Of a DNA stretch of 51,075 nt, positions 45,676 through 51,075 are shown in pieces; position 1 is the stretch's first letter; the number at the start of each line of letters is the position of its first letter. Location of the stretch: the NCBI GenBank assembly GCA_003332265.1, contig QPGA01000002.1, positions 13,037 through 64,111 on the forward strand, in the 5' to 3' direction. The position numbers were made by a program, and so were the translations under genes. The stretch is from Candidatus Accumulibacter meliphilus. Its GTDB lineage: Bacteria > Pseudomonadota > Gammaproteobacteria > Burkholderiales > Rhodocyclaceae. Below the pieces are notes generated by a model, which was not told the DNA's origin, did no database searches, and saw nothing but the letters and a program-made list of their open reading frames with translations.

Positions 45676-47316
45676 ATGAGCGTCGTCACTGCCACCATCC
45701 TGAGCGAGCAAAAGCAGATCGATGAGGTCTATCAGTTGCTTGCGATCGACATTCGTCGCGAGGTGAACCGTATCCCCTGCGCAACCCTCGTGCTGGTCGA
45801 CGGCGACGCTGCGAAGCGGGAATTCGCCCTCAGCAATGACCAGGTTTTCGAGCCGGGAAAGGAAATCGAGATCGTCCTGCGCTACGAAGCGGAGACCGAA
45901 GACGCAACGCTGTTCAAAGGCCGGGTGATCACGCACGGTGTCGAGGCGAGCGCCCGTGGCTCACTGCTCAGGGTCGAGATCAAGGACGCCGCCGTCAAGT
46001 TGACGCAGACGAGGAAGAGCGCGGTGTTTATCGACCAGTCCGATGATGAAGTGATCAAGAAGATCATCGAGGACGGCAAACTCAAGGCCGGGACGGTGGA
46101 AGTGACCCAGCCCAAACATCCGCAGATCGTCCAGTACGGCTGCTCGGACTGGGATTTCCTCGTCTCGCGTGCCGACATCCAGGGGCTGCTCACCGTCGTT
46201 GAAGACGGGGAGATTTCGGTGCGCAAGGCGGACGCGAGCGCGAAGCCCAAGCACCGCTTCGATTACGGCATCGACGAGATCTACGATTTCGAATTCCAGG
46301 TGGACGCCGGCAACCAGTACCCGAGCGTCAAGAGCAGTGGTTGGGATCTCAAGCAGGCCGCGCCCACCGACCCGGCGGACGCCAAGGCATTCTCCCTGTC
46401 GCAGGGCGACCTCGACGGCGCCAAGCTGGCCGACGCCGTCGGCTTCGAACCCTGCCTGCTGTCGCATCCGGTGCCGGTGGCGCAGGAGGAACTGCAAGCC
46501 TGGGCGGATGCGCGCATGATGCGCAGCCGCATGTCGATGATCCGCGGCCGCCTGGCAACCCGCGGACTCGCCGAGCTCAAGCTCCTGGATGTCATCGAGA
46601 TCGACGGCGTCGGCATGCGCTTCAACGGCAAGACCCTGATTACCGGGATCTGTCATCGCGTCGATAGGGACGGTTGGCGCAGCGATATCCAGTTCGGTCT
46701 GTCGCCGCGCGCTTTCTGCCGCGAGGAAGGCGTCGCCGATGTGCCCGCCGCCGGGCTGCTGCCCGGAGTAAGCGGCCTGCAGATCGGCGTTGTCGACAAA
46801 TTCGTCGAGGACCCGGACAAGGAGTTGCGCGTCAAGGTCGTTCTTGCGGGAATCGGCGCCAAGACCGAAGCGCTGTGGGCGCGGCTGGCGGCGCCCGATG
46901 CCGGCAAGGATCGAGGGTGCTTCTTCCGTCCCGAGGAGGGCGACGAAGTCGTCGTCGGCTTCTTCAACCAGGATCCCCGACAACCGGTGATCCTCGGCGC
47001 GCTCTACGGCTCGAAAAACACCGCGCCGCCGGACTGCGCCGAAATCACCAAGGACAACCTCAAGAAAGGCTTCGTCACCAGGGCCGGCACGAAAATCCTG
47101 TTCAACGACGACAAGAAGGCTTCGCTGACGCTCGAAACCGCGTCCGAGAACAAACTCCGTCTGGACGACGACAAGGAAACGATCGAGATTTCCGACCAGC
47201 ACGGCAACAAGATCACCCTCGACAAGGATGGCATCACGATCGAGAGCGCCAAGGATCTCAAGTTCAAGGCAAGCGGCAACGTCGAGATCCAGGGCGCGAA
47301 GGTGGACGTGAAATGA
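45676..47316 (+). CDS. VgrG-like spike protein (Pvc8/Afp8-like)
   Basis: A 546-residue trimeric spike candidate. Residues about 1-345 are a phage GpD/gp27-like base, about 365-460 a gp5 OB-fold (LRVKVVLAGIG, EGDEVVVGFFNQDPRQPVILGALYG), and about 475-546 a beta-prism needle with repeated short strands (HGNKITLDKDGITIES, VEIQGAKVDVK). No effector domain is fused. ATG 45676, 21 bases after the LysM gene. Confidence 0.93.
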   Translation: MSVVTATILSEQKQIDEVYQLLAIDIRREVNRIPCATLVLVDGDAAKREFALSNDQVFEPGKEIEIVLRYEAETEDATLFKGRVITHGVEASARGSLLRVEIKDAAVKLTQTRKSAVFIDQSDDEVIKKIIEDGKLKAGTVEVTQPKHPQIVQYGCSDWDFLVSRADIQGLLTVVEDGEISVRKADASAKPKHRFDYGIDEIYDFEFQVDAGNQYPSVKSSGWDLKQAAPTDPADAKAFSLSQGDLDGAKLADAVGFEPCLLSHPVPVAQEELQAWADARMMRSRMSMIRGRLATRGLAELKLLDVIEIDGVGMRFNGKTLITGICHRVDRDGWRSDIQFGLSPRAFCREEGVADVPAAGLLPGVSGLQIGVVDKFVEDPDKELRVKVVLAGIGAKTEALWARLAAPDAGKDRGCFFRPEEGDEVVVGFFNQDPRQPVILGALYGSKNTAPPDCAEITKDNLKKGFVTRAGTKILFNDDKKASLTLETASENKLRLDDDKETIEISDQHGNKITLDKDGITIESAKDLKFKASGNVEIQGAKVDVK

Positions 47317-47376
47317 CCGCGCAAACCGACCATGGGCCGATGCGGCGGCCCGACGACAACCATTGAAAGGACTACC

Positions 47377-47565
47377 ATGCAGGAAATCAAGCTGGAGCTG
47401 GCGATCGAAGACGCCAACCTGATCCTCGAGGCGCTGGGGAGTCTTCCCTTCGCCAGGGTCTACACGCTGATCGGAAAAATCCAGCAACAGGCCGCGCAGC
47501 AGCTTCAGGAGAGCGGCGCCGCGACGGCTGACGCCGGTCCACCGATGGCCCACACGCTGGAATGA
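47377..47565 (+). CDS. Small protein of the injection cluster
   Basis: A 62-residue protein from ATG 47377 after GAAAGGA: two predicted helices (EDANLILEALGSLPF, VYTLIGKIQQQAAQQLQ) and an Ala-rich tail. It lies between the VgrG-like and gp25 genes and is likely translated. I recall short proteins of this look in tail clusters of phages, but cannot name a function. Confidence 0.65.
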   Translation: MQEIKLELAIEDANLILEALGSLPFARVYTLIGKIQQQAAQQLQESGAATADAGPPMAHTLE

Positions 47566-47569
47566 AGCG

Positions 47570-47986
47570 ATGAGCAGCGACAGCTCCTTTCTCGGCACGG
47601 GGTGGAGCTTTCCGCCGAGCTTTGCCGCGGCGGGAAGCGATGTGCACATGGTTTCGGCGGCCGAAGACATCGAACAGAGCCTGGCGATCCTGCTCACGAC
47701 GCGGCGCGGCGAGCGTGTGATGCAGGAGGACTTCGGTTGCGACCTGAGCGAATTCCAGTTCGCCGAGGTCAGCCAGGGGCTGATCGGCCGCATACGCAGC
47801 TTCATTGCGGACGGCCTGCTTCATCACGAGCCGCGGATCAAGCTGAACGACGTCGACGTTTCGCTGAGTGGCGCCCAGGAGGGGCTGCTCTTGATCACCA
47901 TCGACTACACGGTACGTGCCACCAATTCGCGTTACAACATGGTCTACCCGTTCTACCTGAACGAGGCGACCTCACCGGCCCGTTGA
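47570..47986 (+). CDS. Baseplate protein, gpW/gp25 family (Pvc9/Afp9-like)
   Basis: A 138-residue baseplate wedge part that nucleates the sheath. FLGTGWSFPPSF, EDIEQSLAILLTTRRGERVM and EDFGCDLSEFQF are the family hallmarks. ATG 47570, 4 bases after the small protein. Confidence 0.94.
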   Translation: MSSDSSFLGTGWSFPPSFAAAGSDVHMVSAAEDIEQSLAILLTTRRGERVMQEDFGCDLSEFQFAEVSQGLIGRIRSFIADGLLHHEPRIKLNDVDVSLSGAQEGLLLITIDYTVRATNSRYNMVYPFYLNEATSPAR

Positions 47987-47994
47987 CTGCCATC

Positions 47995-48429
47995 ATGTCC
48001 GATTCCATCCTCATCGAAGGCGATCAGGTCATCTTCCTCCCTGCTTTTTCGCCGGCGATCGTGGTCGTGCAACCCGGCAACCTCGAAGGCAGCGGTCCGG
48101 CGACGATTGGTGGCAAGAAGATCTGCGTAGACGGCGACGAAGCGAAGGTCTCCGTCGCCGGCTGCGCCTACATGACCCCGCAGTATTCGATCCCCGGTAC
48201 CGGGACCTTGAAGATTTCGGCGCTTGCCGGCGACCAGAAGGCCAAAAAGACGCAGACCGGTGGCAAGCCGGTGCTCCTCAAGGGCGGCAACTTCACCGCC
48301 AAGTTCGAGGTCCAGAGCCCGGCGCAGCAGCCGCCTCCCGGGCCGGGAGCGCCGCTACCGGATTCGGCGACCGACTACAGCGGCAAGGGCATGTTCGTCA
48401 CCACCAACAGCAAGTTCATGGGCGACTAG
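47995..48429 (+). CDS. Candidate spike-tip (PAAR-like, Pvc10/Afp10-position) protein
   Basis: A 144-residue protein with beta-rich, Gly-rich strands (KKICVDGDEAKVSVAGCAYM, PGTGTLKISAL) and a Pro-rich linker (PPPGPGAPLP) near the end. Its place between the gp25 and baseplate-J genes is that of Pvc10, the tip of the spike. Sequence similarity to PAAR is not certain by eye. Confidence 0.65.
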   Translation: MSDSILIEGDQVIFLPAFSPAIVVVQPGNLEGSGPATIGGKKICVDGDEAKVSVAGCAYMTPQYSIPGTGTLKISALAGDQKAKKTQTGGKPVLLKGGNFTAKFEVQSPAQQPPPGPGAPLPDSATDYSGKGMFVTTNSKFMGD

Positions 48430-48444
48430 GAAACGAGGAGCGGC

Positions 48445-51075
48445 ATGGCAAACGACCCGAAGGCGACGCTCCCACAAGTGCGCGACGGCACCAGCCAGTC
48501 GGGCAGGATTCTGCCTGAGCTCGATCCGCAGCATGTCCGGGTCGACGAACGCACGACGCGTGACCTGCTGGCTTTCGTGCAAGCCTACGCGCGCGAGCTA
48601 AAGTATTTCGGCATCGACGATCCCGATCAGGCACAGGGAGACTGGAGCGGCTTCGTCGGCTCCATCGACCTCGACCTTGCCGCACGCTATACGGACGAGC
48701 CGGAGAAATTTTCGCCGGAGGCTGCGAGCGCGTACGCGCGGCCGCACTTTGCCCTGTTGCTCACTTTTCTCAAGCTGCTCGAGAACACGCGCGCGCAACT
48801 CAACACCCTGACCGGGCGGCATCTTGAATTCTTCTACCGCGACGTCCTGCGGATGATCCGCAAGCGCGCTGTTCCCGACCAGGTCCATGTGCTGGTCGAA
48901 CTCGACGGCCGCACCGATGCCCTGCAACTGCCTCCGGGAACGGCACTGCGCGCCGGCAAGGACCGCCTGGGCAGGGACCTCCATTACCGCACCAGGAACG
49001 AGCTGATCGCCAGTCAGGTGCAGGTGGCGCAAGTCAGCTCGCTGCATACCGAGATCCGGCGCATCGGCATTCGGGAGGCGAGCCCCCACCAGTATCTGGT
49101 ACGCGGCACTTTCGAGGCAGCGTTCGTGGCGATGCTGAGAATCGCACTCGGTCAGCCGAATCCCGGCGATCCGCTGCCGGTGCCGATCTATGCGGGTGTG
49201 CCGCCCGCCAAGTCGGACGTGCGCTTCGAAAACCTCGTTACGGCCCGCGATCTGATCGCTATCGTCGACAGCGGGCTGGGCATGTCGATCTTCGCGGACT
49301 TCCGCGAGCTGATGCGCTTGAAGCAGCTGCGCGCGAAGAGCGATGCGGGGGACTGGCAGAGCATCAACGGTTATCTTACCGAAGCTGGCGGGAGGCACGA
49401 CCGGGCCTTCGAGATCGATCCGATGGATTCGAGCAACTTCGAGGCCAACCTGGCGGCAGCGCTGAACAAGAAGCTGGCAACGCTGTTCGATGGCTTGCCC
49501 GATGTCGATACGGTGGAGGAGGCATACACCGCGTACCGCGATCGCCCCGAAGACGTGAAAGCATTTCTTGAGACAGCGCTGAGCCCGCTGACGCTGGCCG
49601 ATTTCAAGGCCATGATGGACGTCAAGGTGCTCAAGGTTGACAACCAATGGGAAGCGATCAATCAACTACTGGAAGCGGCCGGCCAGCGCAAGCGCAATGA
49701 TTCCGCGTTCCGGCTGCCCCCCGCCGAACGCCAAGCGCACGATTTCAACCGCAAGCTGGAAGCCGCTGTCGCGAGCGTCGATGAGAAAAAATTCGACTTC
49801 CCCGGTGGCATCGATGCCTATTTCGAAGCGTTTCTCGCCGTCGAGAGCTACTTCTTCATGTCGGCAGAGAACTTCATGTTCATCATGTCCGTTGCCGCTC
49901 CGCAGAACGCCTGGACGACGGCGGAAGATCGGGATTGGCAGAAGGTCTACGAGATCGTCGGCGCGGCACACCGGGAAATGATCTACGCAAGGCGGCGCAA
50001 GGTGCTCGAGAAAGATGGCAAACGGGCTTTGCACGACCTGCTGCTCAAGGTGCTCGGCCTCGACACGATCGAGGATGATGACCAGGCCCTCGCAGGGCTT
50101 GGCGCACTCGGTCTGACCAAAGCTGACCAGCAGGACCTCGCCGACGTCGCCAGGACGATCGAGCCGACCGATTGGGGTCGCGTTTACCGGATACTCGAAA
50201 TCGCCCAGCGCAACCGCGAGAACTTCAAAGACCCCGTCGCCGAGAAAGTCGAATGGCGCAATCTCTATGCCGCCGCCGATGCCAGGGCGGTGCTCCCACA
50301 GCCAGCGCAGGCGGAGCCTGAGGCTTTGCCACGCTGGAAGACCTTCGGCTGCGGCGAGCAGCGCTGCGCCGCGCTGCCCGTTCCGGCGCCGGTATTCGGC
50401 TGGGCGATGTCGTCGCCGCTGCTGGCCCTTGCCGAGGGAAAGCGGACGATCAACCTGACGCTCGGCTTCACCGCCGATCCGCAGTGCTTCGATATCGAGA
50501 AAATCCGGGAGTTGCTCGCGCCGACGGACACAGCCCCAAGCGTCCCGGCCTGCAACCCCTTCCAGGTGCAGATGAGTACCGCCAAGGGCTGGATCGAACC
50601 ACAGTCGGTGGAGATCACCTGGAACGAACCGGCGATGCACTATCCGCCGCCGCCCGATGTGGACATCACCAAGCTGCGCGCGTTGATGTTCCGTGTCGTC
50701 CTGTCGGAGGACCAACCGCCGCTCGTTCCGCCAACGCTCGCAGTGCACGGCATCGAAACGCCCGTGCCGGTTCTGCGCCTGATGCTCAGGCCGATCTGGA
50801 ACGAAGAAGATTCCTGCTACGTCACCCGTTACCAGCCTTTGAGCAAACTGACGCTGATCCGCGCCCGCCTGGTCGTCGACGTCAAAGGACTCGCCGGTCT
50901 GTCCATTCGCAACGACCAGAGTAACTCCTCAATAACCCCGGGCATTCGTGCATGCGCTTGGGTCGGAGCCGGAAGGCTGCGGTCACTCGCAGAGCACGCG
51001 CCTGAAGTTTCGGTCGAGGGGATAGACCCAGACGGTTTTGATGGGCAGCAAGGCTTGGTGGTGGACATCGAGCTT
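48445..51075 (+). CDS. Baseplate J-like protein (Pvc11/Afp11-like), 3' end disrupted
   Basis: From ATG 48445 (after GAGGAG) the frame is open for 877 codons to the window edge. The first approx 826 codons look like Pvc11/Afp11: LDPQHVRVDERTTRDLLAF, HLEFFYRDVLRM, VHVLVELDGRTDALQLPPGT, then a long helical middle and VDVKGLAGLSIRNDQ. In relatives, that last motif is followed by a KPFxPFG block, but here the sequence turns into SNSSITPGIRAC, unrelated. Foreign DNA therefore seems to enter near 50920-50930 and the remaining open frame is chance read-through. Without an intact copy elsewhere the baseplate would not assemble. Confidence 0.82.
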   Translation, partial: MANDPKATLPQVRDGTSQSGRILPELDPQHVRVDERTTRDLLAFVQAYARELKYFGIDDPDQAQGDWSGFVGSIDLDLAARYTDEPEKFSPEAASAYARPHFALLLTFLKLLENTRAQLNTLTGRHLEFFYRDVLRMIRKRAVPDQVHVLVELDGRTDALQLPPGTALRAGKDRLGRDLHYRTRNELIASQVQVAQVSSLHTEIRRIGIREASPHQYLVRGTFEAAFVAMLRIALGQPNPGDPLPVPIYAGVPPAKSDVRFENLVTARDLIAIVDSGLGMSIFADFRELMRLKQLRAKSDAGDWQSINGYLTEAGGRHDRAFEIDPMDSSNFEANLAAALNKKLATLFDGLPDVDTVEEAYTAYRDRPEDVKAFLETALSPLTLADFKAMMDVKVLKVDNQWEAINQLLEAAGQRKRNDSAFRLPPAERQAHDFNRKLEAAVASVDEKKFDFPGGIDAYFEAFLAVESYFFMSAENFMFIMSVAAPQNAWTTAEDRDWQKVYEIVGAAHREMIYARRRKVLEKDGKRALHDLLLKVLGLDTIEDDDQALAGLGALGLTKADQQDLADVARTIEPTDWGRVYRILEIAQRNRENFKDPVAEKVEWRNLYAAADARAVLPQPAQAEPEALPRWKTFGCGEQRCAALPVPAPVFGWAMSSPLLALAEGKRTINLTLGFTADPQCFDIEKIRELLAPTDTAPSVPACNPFQVQMSTAKGWIEPQSVEITWNEPAMHYPPPPDVDITKLRALMFRVVLSEDQPPLVPPTLAVHGIETPVPVLRLMLRPIWNEEDSCYVTRYQPLSKLTLIRARLVVDVKGLAGLSIRNDQSNSSITPGIRACAWVGAGRLRSLAEHAPEVSVEGIDPDGFDGQQGLVVDIEL
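50923..51075 (-). mobile_element. Probable inserted element interrupting the baseplate-J gene (partial)
   Basis: The baseplate-J similarity stops at about 50922 in a well-conserved motif, and a minus-strand reading frame ending at 50983 begins soon after, as for an insertion whose gene faces left and ends near its tip. The boundary is estimated; the far side is beyond the window. An assembly chimera is the alternative. Confidence 0.5.
50983..51075 (-). CDS. C-terminal fragment of an unidentified protein at the right edge
   Basis: On the minus strand 30 codons run from the window edge to a TGA at 50985-50983: the end of the peptide is KTVWVYPLDRNFRRVLCE. I do not recognise it. Given its location in the insertion it may be the end of a transposase or other element-borne protein. 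Confidence 0.35.
   Translation of the reverse strand, partial: KLDVHHQALLPIKTVWVYPLDRNFRRVLCE

Noticed and set aside
50920-50945. IS66 end, because GTAA occurs at the junction
   Set aside because: Four bases are not enough, and the adjacent peptide ending RRVLCE does not resemble the IS66 transposase end.
39856-51075. Prophage or type VI secretion reading of the tail-like cluster
   Set aside because: No capsid, portal, terminase, lysis, integrase, TssB/C, ClpV or membrane-complex genes are seen, and DUF4255, DUF5908 and the LysM adaptor are typical of eCIS.
1-51075. tRNA, rRNA or CRISPR arrays
   Set aside because: No T-loop consensus, rRNA segment or regularly spaced repeats were seen in the intergenic regions; the three interspersed repeat copies are far apart.

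Overview
This is a GC-rich bacterial chromosome segment whose gene content and order point to a betaproteobacterium. The best guess is the Rhodocyclales, close to 'Candidatus Accumulibacter', but that rests on gene order and protein style and not on a search. Both window edges appear to lie inside mobile elements: the start of an IS1595-like transposase at 1-135, and an unidentified reading frame that seems to have landed in a gene at about 50923-51075.

Region by region: (1) 1-12300 holds a C4-dicarboxylate uptake region. It has an unusually long orphan dctM, then accA and tilS, then the two-component pair dctS/dctR, divergent from a complete TRAP transporter dctP-dctQ-dctM, then an IS5/IS1182-like transposase. 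DctS/DctR probably sense dicarboxylates and switch on dctPQM. (2) 12.8-22.2 kb is the conserved housekeeping run ndk-rlmN-pilF-rodZ-ispG-hisS-yfgM-bamB-der, mostly linked by 1-4 nt overlaps. (3) 22.5-32.1 kb mixes a low-molecular-weight tyrosine phosphatase, a SUMF1-fold protein, a three-gene signalling operon (OmpR regulator, LysM/FecR envelope protein, CHASE2 histidine kinase), a GCS2-type carboxylate-amine ligase next to an M14 deacylase, and a bacteriohemerythrin. (4) 32.4-35.5 kb is the ribosomal/replication run rpsF-priB-rpsR-rplI and dnaB. (5) 35.6-39.5 kb, minus strand, carries a permuted papain-fold protein, a Bcp peroxiredoxin, PhoH and a transglutaminase-fold protein that has lost two of its three catalytic residues.

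(6) 39.9-51.1 kb is the most unusual part: thirteen closely packed plus-strand genes for a contractile phage-tail-like injection system of the extracellular (eCIS; PVC/Afp/MAC) type. The order is cap protein (DUF4255), an unrecognised 365-residue protein, one sheath, three tube-family proteins, a DUF5908 protein, a LysM tube-spike adaptor, a VgrG-like spike, a 62-residue protein, a gp25 baseplate protein, a candidate spike tip and a baseplate-J protein. There are no capsid, terminase, integrase or T6SS membrane genes, so neither a prophage nor a type VI system fits. The baseplate-J gene appears to be broken near its 3' end by inserted DNA, so the copy in view may be inactive or may be an assembly break.

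An interspersed repeat of about 74 bp occurs near-complete twice (3179-3252 and, inverted, 28756-28829) with a 22-bp core at 22294-22315. It supplies the likely start codon of tilS. No tRNA, rRNA or CRISPR array was seen.
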